From positions 1,364,001 through 1,428,000 of the forward strand of contig OZ240687.1 of the NCBI GenBank assembly GCA_965199285.1: a stretch of 64,000 bases of DNA. The letters are read 5' to 3'. This document shows, one piece after another, positions 35,013-43,953 of the stretch (position 1 is its first letter; the number at the start of each line of letters is the position of its first letter). The notes beneath the pieces were generated by a model, which saw only the letters and a list, made by a program, of their open reading frames with translations, was not told the origin of the DNA and did no database searches. Source of the stretch: CBDDGJ01 sp965199285. Lineage in GTDB: Bacteria; Pseudomonadota; Alphaproteobacteria; RS24. A program made the translations under genes and the position numbers.

Positions 35013-35336
35013 ATGACTTATAAAATATGTGAAAGTGCGGATATTGCGGCGGGGGTGGCGCGGGGGTTTCGCTTGCCGGATGGGCGCTCGATTATTTTAT
35101 GGCGGCAAGGTGAACGGTTGCGCGGTTTTATCAATCGCTGCCCGCATTTGGGAACCCCGCTTGAGACATTTCCCGACCACTTTTTGGATGAAGCGCGCGC
35201 GCTGCTTATTTGCTCCACCCATGGCGCGGCATTTGATGAAAACGGTCTATGTGTCTCTGGCCCGTGCAAGGGCGATAGGCTTACCCGCGTGCAAATTGCC
35301 GAAACAGATGCTTGCATATTTCTTAAAAAACGCTGA
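35013..35336 (+). CDS. Rieske [2Fe-2S] ferredoxin-like protein
   Basis: 107 residues. The Rieske cluster ligands are present as CPHLG (Cys-x-His) and CSTHGA (Cys-x2-His), about 40 residues apart. It is probably an electron carrier for an oxygenase or a regulatory Rieske protein; no oxygenase is adjacent. The ATG at 35013 has a weak ribosome site, and the frame is continuous with the upstream phage fragment, so an N-terminally extended product is possible. Confidence 0.85.
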   Translation: MTYKICESADIAAGVARGFRLPDGRSIILWRQGERLRGFINRCPHLGTPLETFPDHFLDEARALLICSTHGAAFDENGLCVSGPCKGDRLTRVQIAETDACIFLKKR

Positions 35337-35390
35337 TGATGGCGGATGCAGGATAATAAAGCCAATATCCTAATTTTTAAGGGGGAAATT

Positions 35391-36704
35391 ATGGCAGATA
35401 AAACAAACACAGCGGAAACAAATGGGGATGAAACAGCAAGCGGCCGCGCCTATGCGCTGCTTGGTTTTTTAATGCTGATTAATGTGATGAATTTTGTCGA
35501 CCGGCAATTATTGGCGAGCTTCGCCAATTTCATTGTGCCGGAATTGGAGCTTACCAACACCCAATTTGGGTTGCTTACCGGCTTTAGCTTTATTCTATTT
35601 TATTCGGTTGCGGGCTTATTTGTTGGCGCTTTGGCAGACCGTCTGCATCGCCCGCGCTTGCTGGCGGCAGGGCTTGCAATATGGAGCATTCTCACCGCGG
35701 TTTCAGGCCGTGCGACGGGTTTTGTGAGCCTGCTTATTCCGCGCTTATTTATCGGCATTGGCGAAAGCGCCGCAACCCCGACCTCCATGTCGCTTATATC
35801 CGATCATTTCCCCGCCCGTCAGCTAGGCTTAGCAAGCGGGATTTATTATCTCGGCGTGCCGATTGGAGTGGCGGCAAGCCTGCTAATTGCGGGCTATCTT
35901 GGTCCGCAAATTGGCTGGCGCAACTGTTTTTATCTGCTTGGCGGTTTGGGGTTAGGGATGGCGATTATTCTGCTATTTATCCCCGAAACGCCGCGCAAAG
36001 GCGTTAAGCTGAAGGCAGATGGGGGGTTTGAAAAAACCCGCTTTGTCGATGCCCTAAAACTCATTGGCACGGCGCTTCACCACTCCCCCTCTTTGCGCTA
36101 TACGATTATGGGCGGGGTGGCGTTTCATTTTATTCTCGGGGCGGCCGCGTTTGATCAATTATGGTTTGTCAATGAGCGCGGCTTTGAGCGCGCCGATATT
36201 GCGATTAAATCTGGCTGGCTGGGAGCAGCCGGTGGCATATTGGGCAATTTGCTAGGCGGCTATTTGGGTGATAAATGGCAAGCCCATTTCAAATCTGGGC
36301 GGCCAATGTTTTTATTCTGGTCATCGCTTTTGCTATTGCCCTTTGCGGTTGCTTATCGGATTTTGCCTGCCGAGCATCCGCTTTTTTGGACGGGCATTTT
36401 TCTTGGCTTTTTTCAGCTGGGGTTATTTTATGGCCCAACTTTTTCAACCGTGCAGGAATTAGCGCCGGCAAAAATCCGCGCCACGATTGTCGCCTTTTAT
36501 ATTCTGATGCTCAATCTGGTGGGGCTTGGCTTTGGCATTACCGGCGGCGGCATATTGGCAGATTATCTCACCGCGCAAGGCAGTGCAGCGCCTTATACTT
36601 ATACATTGCTGGTCTTCACGCTTATATCGGCCATCGCCATTCCCTTAATGTATTTGGGCGGCAAGCATTTCTGGACGGATAAGGAACGTTTAGCAAGCCT
36701 ATAA
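35391..36704 (+). CDS. MFS transporter, spinster-like
   Basis: 437 residues, about 12 hydrophobic segments. The N-terminal NFVDRQLLASFANFIVPELE and GLFVGALADRLHR segments fit the spinster-type major facilitator group, also seen in the gene at 41025. Start at 35391 has GGGGGAAATT before it; the frame is open from 35346. The substrate is unknown; organic anions or lipid-like compounds are usual guesses for this group. Confidence 0.87.
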   Translation: MADKTNTAETNGDETASGRAYALLGFLMLINVMNFVDRQLLASFANFIVPELELTNTQFGLLTGFSFILFYSVAGLFVGALADRLHRPRLLAAGLAIWSILTAVSGRATGFVSLLIPRLFIGIGESAATPTSMSLISDHFPARQLGLASGIYYLGVPIGVAASLLIAGYLGPQIGWRNCFYLLGGLGLGMAIILLFIPETPRKGVKLKADGGFEKTRFVDALKLIGTALHHSPSLRYTIMGGVAFHFILGAAAFDQLWFVNERGFERADIAIKSGWLGAAGGILGNLLGGYLGDKWQAHFKSGRPMFLFWSSLLLLPFAVAYRILPAEHPLFWTGIFLGFFQLGLFYGPTFSTVQELAPAKIRATIVAFYILMLNLVGLGFGITGGGILADYLTAQGSAAPYTYTLLVFTLISAIAIPLMYLGGKHFWTDKERLASL

Positions 36705-36706
36705 TA

Positions 36707-37405
36707 TTATAGTGCGAGGCTGTGACCATTTTCGCGCAACCAATGGCGGGCGGCTTTATAATCTGGATAATGGGTTTCGACATGCCCCCAAAAGGCGGGC
36801 GAATGATTATGCTCTAACATGTGGCAAAGCTCATGCACCACCACATAATCGAGAATGGAAGGCGGCGCCATGATGAGCCGCCAATTATAAAAAATCTCGC
36901 CCTTATGCGAACAAGCGCCCCAGCGCGCTTTATAATTTTTCACAATCACCGCGCGCGGGGTGAGGCCTATCTTGGCGCTATAAAATTCTGTCCGTTGGGG
37001 TAGCACATGCTCTGCCTGTTCGCGCAGCCATTGGGTGAGTTTTTCACGTATCCAATTTTCTTTGCGCTCGAGGGAATTATGTTGCACCTGCTGGGGCAAG
37101 CCTAAGCGCAAGCCCTTAGCCGTCTGTTCAATGCGAGGGGGAGCTGCCAAATCAATATGCAAATAATGCGGCACGCCTTGCACCATTACATCTTCCCCAT
37201 TTAAGAAAGGTTTTTGCGCAGCAGCCCGCATGGATTGGGCTTGCAATTTTGCCTCAATCCAAACGCGCTTGGCGGCGATAAAATTATCAATCTCTTGCTG
37301 GCGGATGCGATGGGGGGCTTGCACCTCTATGCCGCCATCAATAATTTTTATCGCCATTGTTTTGCGACGCTTGCGGCTCGTGCGAATCTGAATGGTGAAA
37401 CTCAT
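36707..37405 (-). CDS. YgjP/DUF45-family metallopeptidase
   Basis: 232 residues. The zinc motif HExxH is present as VVHELCHMLEHNHS near the C-terminus, with ARWGACSHKGEIFYNWRL before it, both diagnostic of the YgjP-like (M48/SprT-like) group. Cellular role is not established. The start overlaps the LplT-like stop by four bases (ATGA), so the two are co-translated. Confidence 0.9.
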   Translation of the reverse strand: MSFTIQIRTSRKRRKTMAIKIIDGGIEVQAPHRIRQQEIDNFIAAKRVWIEAKLQAQSMRAAAQKPFLNGEDVMVQGVPHYLHIDLAAPPRIEQTAKGLRLGLPQQVQHNSLERKENWIREKLTQWLREQAEHVLPQRTEFYSAKIGLTPRAVIVKNYKARWGACSHKGEIFYNWRLIMAPPSILDYVVVHELCHMLEHNHSPAFWGHVETHYPDYKAARHWLRENGHSLAL

Positions 37406-38682
37406 GCCGATAAAATGCGCCGCACCACAAAGACCAGCAATATATTTACACTTGCGCCAAAAATGAAAATATCCAAAACATCAAACCCCGCTTGATAAAA
37501 CAAAACCGCGATGACGCTGCCCACCACCATAAAGAATGAATTGATAATATTATTGCTGGCAATGATGCGGGCGACAAACCCTTGCGGTGCATGGGCTTGA
37601 ATAAGCGCGTAAAGCGGCACGACATAAAGACCACTAAAAGCCGAAAGCAGAAATATGCCACCAATAATGATGAAAGACAGCGCCCCCATTTGTAAAAAAG
37701 TGACCATGCCAATCGGTTCAGGCGGACGCTGCCAGAACAGGCTTGCAATAATCACCGTGCTAAGCGTGATGCTGACCCCGATAAGACCAGGAATGACATA
37801 TTTGAGATTAATCTCGCCTTTGAGCAAATGATGACAAAGCAGCGAGCCCGTCGCCACCCCAATCGAAAAAAGTGCCATCATATAAACCGCCATAACATTA
37901 TCGCCATTTATCACACGCTCGATAAATAGCGGAAATTGCGCCAATAATATGCTGCCCAATGTCCAAAACCAAGAAATTGCCAAAATGCTCAACCAAATTG
38001 ACCTTTGCCGATAGGTTTGGATGATGAGCTCTTTCGTGGCTTTGATAATATTCCAATTCATCGGCTCAGCGTGGCGCGCCCCATCGCGCAGGGGGATATA
38101 AAGCGCGCTTATCCAGCCAATTATAGCAAGGCTGATGACCATTGCGGATAGCCAGATAATGCCATTGGGCAGCGCAATCACCAGCCCGCCAAATAATGTA
38201 CCAAGCAGGATGGAGACAAATGTCCCCGCCTCGATAATGCCATTGCCGCCGACCAGCTCATTTTCCTGAAGCTGCTCGGGCAAAATGCCATATTTAATCG
38301 GCCCAAAGAAACTTGATTGCATGCCGAGCAAAAACACAATCAGCAATAGCCCATATAAATGCCCAAGCCAAAACAAGCCCGCCCCGATTATCATCAGCAC
38401 TATTTCGATAAATTTAAGCCGGCGGGCAAGCCATGCCTTATCATATTTATCGGCAAATTCTCCGGCAAGTGACGAAAACAAAAAAAACGGCAAGATTAAC
38501 AGCCCCGCCGCCAGATTAACCATTAGTTCGGCAGAAAGCGCTGTATCTTGTTTTGCGACAATAAATGTGTACCAAATGATTAAAGCGTTTTTGAACGCAT
38601 TATCATTAAAAGCCCCAAAAAACTGGGTGATAAAAAGCGGCAGAAACCGCCGCGTCGAGAGAAGACGAAACTGGCTGTGCAT
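37402..38682 (-). CDS. MFS transporter, LplT-like lysophospholipid transporter
   Basis: 426 residues with ~12 hydrophobic segments. FITQFFGAFNDNAFKNALI at the N-terminus and GMQSSFFGPIKYGILPEQL are characteristic of LplT-type flippases, which in E. coli import lysophospholipids for re-acylation by Aas. In many genomes the transporter is fused to acyltransferase domains; here it stands alone. Assignment to lysophospholipids is by family. Confidence 0.83.
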   Translation of the reverse strand: MHSQFRLLSTRRFLPLFITQFFGAFNDNAFKNALIIWYTFIVAKQDTALSAELMVNLAAGLLILPFFLFSSLAGEFADKYDKAWLARRLKFIEIVLMIIGAGLFWLGHLYGLLLIVFLLGMQSSFFGPIKYGILPEQLQENELVGGNGIIEAGTFVSILLGTLFGGLVIALPNGIIWLSAMVISLAIIGWISALYIPLRDGARHAEPMNWNIIKATKELIIQTYRQRSIWLSILAISWFWTLGSILLAQFPLFIERVINGDNVMAVYMMALFSIGVATGSLLCHHLLKGEINLKYVIPGLIGVSITLSTVIIASLFWQRPPEPIGMVTFLQMGALSFIIIGGIFLLSAFSGLYVVPLYALIQAHAPQGFVARIIASNNIINSFFMVVGSVIAVLFYQAGFDVLDIFIFGASVNILLVFVVRRILSA

Positions 38683-38702
38683 AGCTTACCCTTTCGCTAT
38701 AT

Positions 38703-39659
38703 TTACGTGGTTAAAATATAAGAAAAAAACTCCACCATTTCTTTATTTAATGTTTGGGTGATGGAAGCCTCTGGTGCCAATGCGTTAAACGCATGTGGCG
38801 CGCCAGGAAAAACATGCAGCTCACACCCCACCCCGGCAGCGATGAGCTTTTGCGCATAAGCCATATTTTCTTCTAAAAATAAATCGAGCTCACCAGTAGG
38901 CAGATAGCATGGTGGCAAGCCGGACAAATCATCGGCACGCGCCGGCGCGGCATATATATCCGCGGCCTTACCGCCGAGATAAGATGTCCAGCCATAATGA
39001 TTGGCAGCGCGTGTCCATAATAATGTATCTTCATAGCGCTCATCAGCAGGCTGGATATTGCGATCATCCAACATTGGATAGACCAACACCTGCCCGCCAA
39101 TTTGGGGCGCGCCGCGATCGCGTGCCAGCAATGCCAAGCCCGCCGCCAGACCACCACCGGCGCTCACCCCGCCGATACAAATTCGGGCGGGAGTTGTTTT
39201 GGCGACAATATATTGTAAGGCGGCATAGCAATCCTCAATCGGCGTGGGGTGGGGATGCTCTGGTGCTAGACGATATTCAACCGAGGTGACCCGCGCCCCT
39301 AACAGGCACGCCCAGTGCTGGATCATATAATCATCACTTGCGGCATCACCAACCACCATGCCTCCGCCATGTATCCAGAATAAAAGCGGCAAATCCTTAT
39401 CCGCCCCTTCTGGTGTGGCGACCCGTAATTCGATCTCAGTACCATCATAAGAGGGAAACTTATCAACCGTCAGAACCGCCCCTTGCAGCGGTGGTAAATC
39501 TTGCAACCGCGCATTTCCAGCCAGCTTAAACTCTGCCCGAATTTGTGCTAATGGCTTGTCACCCCCGAACACCATAATCTCCCCAAAAGCGGCCAAAGCC
39601 GGATCAATGAAAGGTTCAAGCTCGGGGTGAACGCGCTCACGCATGGTTGGTTTTGTCAT
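38703..39659 (-). CDS. Alpha/beta hydrolase, hormone-sensitive-lipase-type esterase
   Basis: 318 residues. Shows the HSL oxyanion motif HGGG (WIHGGGMVVGD), the nucleophile elbow GVSAGG, and the Asp and His of the triad near the C-terminus (TGELDLFLEE, PGAPHAFNAL). Short-chain acyl esters are the usual substrates. The frame is open to 39839, but the ATG at 39659 avoids the neighbouring gene and yields the usual length. Confidence 0.9.
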   Translation of the reverse strand: MTKPTMRERVHPELEPFIDPALAAFGEIMVFGGDKPLAQIRAEFKLAGNARLQDLPPLQGAVLTVDKFPSYDGTEIELRVATPEGADKDLPLLFWIHGGGMVVGDAASDDYMIQHWACLLGARVTSVEYRLAPEHPHPTPIEDCYAALQYIVAKTTPARICIGGVSAGGGLAAGLALLARDRGAPQIGGQVLVYPMLDDRNIQPADERYEDTLLWTRAANHYGWTSYLGGKAADIYAAPARADDLSGLPPCYLPTGELDLFLEENMAYAQKLIAAGVGCELHVFPGAPHAFNALAPEASITQTLNKEMVEFFSYILTT

Positions 39660-39669
39660 TATATTTCGC

Positions 39670-40851
39670 CTATTCCAAACCAAATTCCAGCCCCGCATTT
39701 TGCTGCAAGCGGGCGATGAGTTTTGTTCCCATAGCAGGCGCGGGTGTATAAATGCCGCCGGCAAGCTCTGGGCAATCCTGAACAAGGCAAATGCCTGCTT
39801 CTGCCAACATGCGTGAGGTTGAGCCATAACCCGGGTCAAGATCCCCTTTCACATGCGCTTTCAGCTTTGCCTTATCATTGGCGCCAATAAATAAAATATC
39901 ATAATTGCCAGCCTCGCGCGCTTGTTTGGAAGGCCCTTCCCCTGGTTTGGGCTGGTCATCCCCTGCCAGCATATTGGTCGAGGCCATAAATTCAGCCATT
40001 CGCTTGCCTTCATCACCCATGCCGCATACCATCATTTCTTCATAGACAAAATCCTTGCCATAAGAAAACCCTAATAGCGCATTTGAACGATGGACATTTT
40101 TCGTATTAATCGGCGCCATAATAAAAGACGACACCCATGCGCCCTCCATATCTTCACATTGGCGCGGCGTATCCATATCCGGTTGCGCGACACCTTGCTC
40201 ATTCGCCTCAGTGCCTGTGGTGAGGCTAAACGGATTTGCCAATATATTTATCAGCTCAGGGTTTTTCCCTAACGCGCCCATGGTTGCGCCAAGACTGGCG
40301 ACCGTGCCGCCGGAAAATTCGCCATTCATCGCCCGCACCCTGCCTTTTACATGCTGGGCGGGCGCACCGGTTTTTTCCTGCATCGCATGTTGCAAGAAAA
40401 ATACGCCCAAATCAAAGGGGATGGAATCAAAGCCGCATGAAAATACAATCCGCGCGCCAGACTGCTTAGCTGCCGCTTCATGTTTTTGGATCATTTCATA
40501 CATCCAATTTGGTTCACCAGTAAGATCAACATAATGCACGCCATGCGCGGCGCAAGACGCAACCAAAGCCGAGCCATAGAGCTGATAAGGGCCAACCGTT
40601 GTAATGACCCCTTTGGTTTGTGCCAGCATTGCGCTTAAACTATCAGCATCATCCGCATCGGCAGTGATGATCGGCGTGTCCGCCGGCAACCCAATTTCCG
40701 CGCATACTGCCGCGAGCTTATCAGCATTGCGGCCTGCCACTGCCCAGCGCACATCGTCATGATTGCCATGCACCGCATGCATATACTCTGCTACCAAGCG
40801 CCCCGTATAACCGCTCGCACCATAAATCACTAAATCAAATTCTTTTGCCAT
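39670..40851 (-). CDS. Saccharopine dehydrogenase-like oxidoreductase
   Basis: 393 residues. A Rossmann fold with LVIYGASGYTGRLVAEY and later TVGPYQLYGSALVASCAAHG and YVDLTGE marks the trans-acting enoyl-reductase / saccharopine-dehydrogenase-like group. In mycobacteria relatives act in lipid synthesis; in this genome a role in lipid or acyl metabolism is a guess supported only by the adjacent esterase, with which it probably forms an operon (10 bp apart). Confidence 0.85.
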   Translation of the reverse strand: MAKEFDLVIYGASGYTGRLVAEYMHAVHGNHDDVRWAVAGRNADKLAAVCAEIGLPADTPIITADADDADSLSAMLAQTKGVITTVGPYQLYGSALVASCAAHGVHYVDLTGEPNWMYEMIQKHEAAAKQSGARIVFSCGFDSIPFDLGVFFLQHAMQEKTGAPAQHVKGRVRAMNGEFSGGTVASLGATMGALGKNPELINILANPFSLTTGTEANEQGVAQPDMDTPRQCEDMEGAWVSSFIMAPINTKNVHRSNALLGFSYGKDFVYEEMMVCGMGDEGKRMAEFMASTNMLAGDDQPKPGEGPSKQAREAGNYDILFIGANDKAKLKAHVKGDLDPGYGSTSRMLAEAGICLVQDCPELAGGIYTPAPAMGTKLIARLQQNAGLEFGLE

Positions 40852-40988
40852 AAATATGCCCTCTCATCCTTTTGGTTACCCTAAGCATAAAGCAGATTTT
40901 ATGTTTTGCAAAATGATTATGGGGGTTGTTTATCTATTATATTGCTTAATATAAAATAAGTGTAAAACAGATTTGACTTTTTACAAAC

Positions 40989-41010
40989 TTGTGCTTTGTT
41001 GTAAGCACAA
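40989..41010. promoter_or_regulatory. Perfect 8-bp inverted repeat upstream of the second spinster-like MFS gene
   Basis: TTGTGCTT and AAGCACAA flank six bases, ending 14 bases before the GTG start. A TTGACT -35-like hexamer lies just upstream (40973). It could be an operator or a leader hairpin that affects the nearby AAGGGGAAC ribosome site. Confidence 0.45.
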
Positions 41011-41024
41011 AAAAGGGGAACAAA

Positions 41025-42317
41025 GTGAGTAGAGAAAATAGTGCCGTAACCGATGAGCATAGCGAGATTTATCGCACCCGCTATTATGTGCTGGGTATTT
41101 TGGTTTTTGTGTATACGATTAATTTTATTGACCGACAGATTTTATCCATTCTGATTGAGCCGATTAAAGCCGAATTAGGGGTTTCGGATACGGCGATGGG
41201 GTTTCTCACCGGATTTGCGTTTGCACTTTTTTATGCCACTTTGGGCATTCCCATCGCACGGTTGGCGGATAACACTAATCGCCGCAATCTCATCGCCTGG
41301 GCAATCGCGATTTGGAGTGGCTTTACCGCTTTATCTGGCTTGGCGATGAATTTTTGGCATATGCTGGCGGCGCGGATTGGGGTTGGCGTGGGAGAAGCTG
41401 GCTGCAGCCCGCCTGCCCATAGCATGATTGCTGATTATTTCCCGCCCGAACAACGCGCCACGGCCTTAGGGGTTTATTCGCTTGGTATCCCGCTTGGGCT
41501 GATGTTTGGTATGTTTGTCGGCGGCTGGATTAATGAGTTTTATGGCTGGCGGATGGCGTTTTTAATCGTTGGCTTACCAGGATTATTGCTCGCTTTGGTG
41601 GTGCGCTTTAGCTTAAAAGAACCACCCCGCGGCATGGTGGAAGGGCGTGTCGCCAGCGCCGACCAGCCGAGCATTTCTGAAACACTTGCCTATTTACGCA
41701 CCAAAGGCAGTTTCTTGCATATGGCATTTGCTGGCGCGCTTACAGCTTTTGTTGGCTATGGCTTTACAACATGGGGCGGCACTTACCTTATCCGCTCTTA
41801 TGGTTTGGGAACCGGCGAAGCGGGAACCTATATTGGCTTAATGTTGGGCATTCCAGGTGGGCTTGGCATTGTTGCAGGCGGTTATCTGGCAGATAAATTT
41901 GGCGCGAAAGACCCGAAATGGTATTTATGGACAAGTGCGATTGCGTTGGTCGCAAGCGTCCCGCTTGGTGCTTTTATGTATTTTGCCGAAACCGTTGAAG
42001 TTGCGGTTATCAGCATGATTTTACCGATTTTCTTAGGCAATTTCTATCAGGCAACCGTATTTTCGCAAACGCAAGGCATTGTGAAGCTGAAAATGCGAGC
42101 GGTCGCCGCCGGTATCCTTCTCTTCATCCTCAATATTATCGGGCTTGGATTAGGGCCGCAATTTGTTGGGATTGTCTCTGACCTGCTTGAGCCCGCTTAT
42201 GGAATTGAGTCATTGCGTTGGGCGCTGCTGATTGCCAGCCTGTTTTATCTCTGGGCGGGCGTGCATTATTATATTGCGGGCAAGCGGTTGGCTGCTGATT
42301 TTGTGACGGATGAATAG
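41025..42317 (+). CDS. MFS transporter, spinster-like
   Basis: 430 residues from a GTG start that has AAGGGGAACAAA before it; the frame is open from 40989. Twelve hydrophobic segments; FIDRQILSILIEPIKAELG and ARLADNTNRR are typical of spinster-type MFS proteins, as is GEAGCSPPAHSMIADYFP. It resembles the gene at 35391 in these segments. Substrate unknown. Followed 9 bp later by a HAD hydrolase. Confidence 0.88.
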   Translation: MSRENSAVTDEHSEIYRTRYYVLGILVFVYTINFIDRQILSILIEPIKAELGVSDTAMGFLTGFAFALFYATLGIPIARLADNTNRRNLIAWAIAIWSGFTALSGLAMNFWHMLAARIGVGVGEAGCSPPAHSMIADYFPPEQRATALGVYSLGIPLGLMFGMFVGGWINEFYGWRMAFLIVGLPGLLLALVVRFSLKEPPRGMVEGRVASADQPSISETLAYLRTKGSFLHMAFAGALTAFVGYGFTTWGGTYLIRSYGLGTGEAGTYIGLMLGIPGGLGIVAGGYLADKFGAKDPKWYLWTSAIALVASVPLGAFMYFAETVEVAVISMILPIFLGNFYQATVFSQTQGIVKLKMRAVAAGILLFILNIIGLGLGPQFVGIVSDLLEPAYGIESLRWALLIASLFYLWAGVHYYIAGKRLAADFVTDE

Positions 42318-42326
42318 GGTATACAA

Positions 42327-42977
42327 GTGAGCATTCAAGCAATTATTTGGGATTTTGGCGGGGTGATTACCTCATCGCCATTTGAAGCGTTTCGGCGCTA
42401 TGAACAGGCCCATAATCTACCGGAAGATTTTATTCGCAGCATTAACGCCACCAATCCCGACACTAATGCGTGGGCAAAATTTGAGCGCAATGAAGTTACC
42501 GCAACCGAATTTGACCAGCTGTTTTTGGAAGAAGCGAAATCACGCGGGCGGGATGTGCGCGGCGCGGATGTGCTGGCGCTTCTGGCCGGCGATATTCGCC
42601 CCGAAATGGTTGCGGCGCTAAAAACCCTTAAAGCAAATTATAAAATTGCCTGCATCACCAATAATGTCAATACCGGCAGTGGCGCTGGCATGGCGCGCAG
42701 TGCTGAAAAAGCAGCAGCTGTCGCAGAGGTGATGGCGCTGTTCGAACATGTGATTGAAAGCTCCAAAACGGGCATTCGCAAGCCCGATCCAGAAATTTAT
42801 CTGATGGCGTGCGAAGCGCTTAATATCTCACCAGAGCAGGCGATTTTTCTGGATGATCTTGGCATTAACCTAAAGCCCGCCAAAGCCTTAGGTATGCAAA
42901 CGATAAAAGTTGCCTCTGCCGCTCAGGCGCTTGCTGATCTTGAAACCATATTGGGGCATCGAATTTTCAAAGAATAG
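42327..42977 (+). CDS. HAD-family hydrolase (subfamily IA)
   Basis: 216 residues, GTG start. Motif I is DFGGV (the first Asp only; the usual second Asp is replaced by Gly-Val), motif II is CITNN, motif III lysine lies in SKTGIRKPDPEIY, and motif IV is FLDDLGIN. The pattern resembles the acyl-CoA dehydrogenase-linked or epoxide-hydrolase N-terminal-like HAD group more than phosphoglycolate phosphatase. Loss of the second Asp in motif I suggests a changed reaction. Confidence 0.87.
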   Translation: MSIQAIIWDFGGVITSSPFEAFRRYEQAHNLPEDFIRSINATNPDTNAWAKFERNEVTATEFDQLFLEEAKSRGRDVRGADVLALLAGDIRPEMVAALKTLKANYKIACITNNVNTGSGAGMARSAEKAAAVAEVMALFEHVIESSKTGIRKPDPEIYLMACEALNISPEQAIFLDDLGINLKPAKALGMQTIKVASAAQALADLETILGHRIFKE

Positions 42978-42995
42978 GAAAAACCAAAGCGAGTC

Positions 42996-43853
42996 TCACC
43001 AGCTCAGATAATTCATATAGGCGCGGGCTTTTGTCTGGTGCGCTTTTAGATGGGCTGCAATATTATCGGGATCATCCGCATTTATCGTGACATCAGCACT
43101 GGCAAGCCCTCCCAAAATAAATAGCGCATCTATACCCGCAAGGGCTGCACCGGGTAAATCCGTCTTTACACCATCGCCAATCATTAACAGGCGCGGATTT
43201 TGGGTTTGGCAAAGCGCACGCGCGCGGTGGTGGGCTTCTTCATAAACCGGTAGATAAGGCTTACCGAGCCACATCACCTCACCGCCCACATCTTGATAGA
43301 GTGCCGCAATCGCGCCGGCGCAATAAATGATTTTATCACCTTGCTGGACAGTGTGATCCGGATTTGCACAGATGAGCGGCACATCGCACGACCGCCAATT
43401 TTCTATATCCTGATGATAATCGGCTGGCGTTTCAACCGCATCATCACGCGGACCGGATATCATGATAAAATCGGCCGCCTCTATATCGGCAAAGCCGCCT
43501 TCGCATCCGGCGGTGAGATCGCTATGCCGTTCGGGGCCTATAAAGAAGCATTTTTGCCCCGCCCCAATGCGCTGCTGTAAAATCTGCCGCGCCAAATCAC
43601 CAGAGGTGAGAATATCATCATAAGCATCAGGCGGAAAACCAAGCTCATCCAAGCGCGCCTTAAGACCACCGGTCGGACGCGGCATATTGGAAAGCAAAAT
43701 AACCTTGCCGCCTTTTTCCCGAAACCTTTGCAAAGCTGGCGCACTGCCCGCAAACAGCGACACACCATTATGCAAAACCCCCCAGACATCGCACAGCACC
43801 GCATCATAATCATCGGCAATCTCGCAAAGGCTGTTTATCTTTTCAATCGACAT
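42996..43853 (-). CDS. HAD-family hydrolase (subfamily IIA, TIGR01459 type)
   Basis: 285 residues. Motif I DVWGVLHNG, motif II LLSNMPRP, and motif IV GDGVKTDLPGA identify the class IIA HAD family common in alphaproteobacteria. The likely reaction is phosphate-ester hydrolysis; physiological substrate unknown. It is transcribed against the SDR gene, with ~100 bp between. Confidence 0.9.
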   Translation of the reverse strand: MSIEKINSLCEIADDYDAVLCDVWGVLHNGVSLFAGSAPALQRFREKGGKVILLSNMPRPTGGLKARLDELGFPPDAYDDILTSGDLARQILQQRIGAGQKCFFIGPERHSDLTAGCEGGFADIEAADFIMISGPRDDAVETPADYHQDIENWRSCDVPLICANPDHTVQQGDKIIYCAGAIAALYQDVGGEVMWLGKPYLPVYEEAHHRARALCQTQNPRLLMIGDGVKTDLPGAALAGIDALFILGGLASADVTINADDPDNIAAHLKAHQTKARAYMNYLSW

Positions 43854-43953
43854 GCGGCCTCATATCATAAGCGACAGAATTTTGCTTGATTTTTTTCTCT
43901 GATCTTCTACCCTCATCCGCAATTTAATGTAAATGAATATAAGGGAGAGAAAA

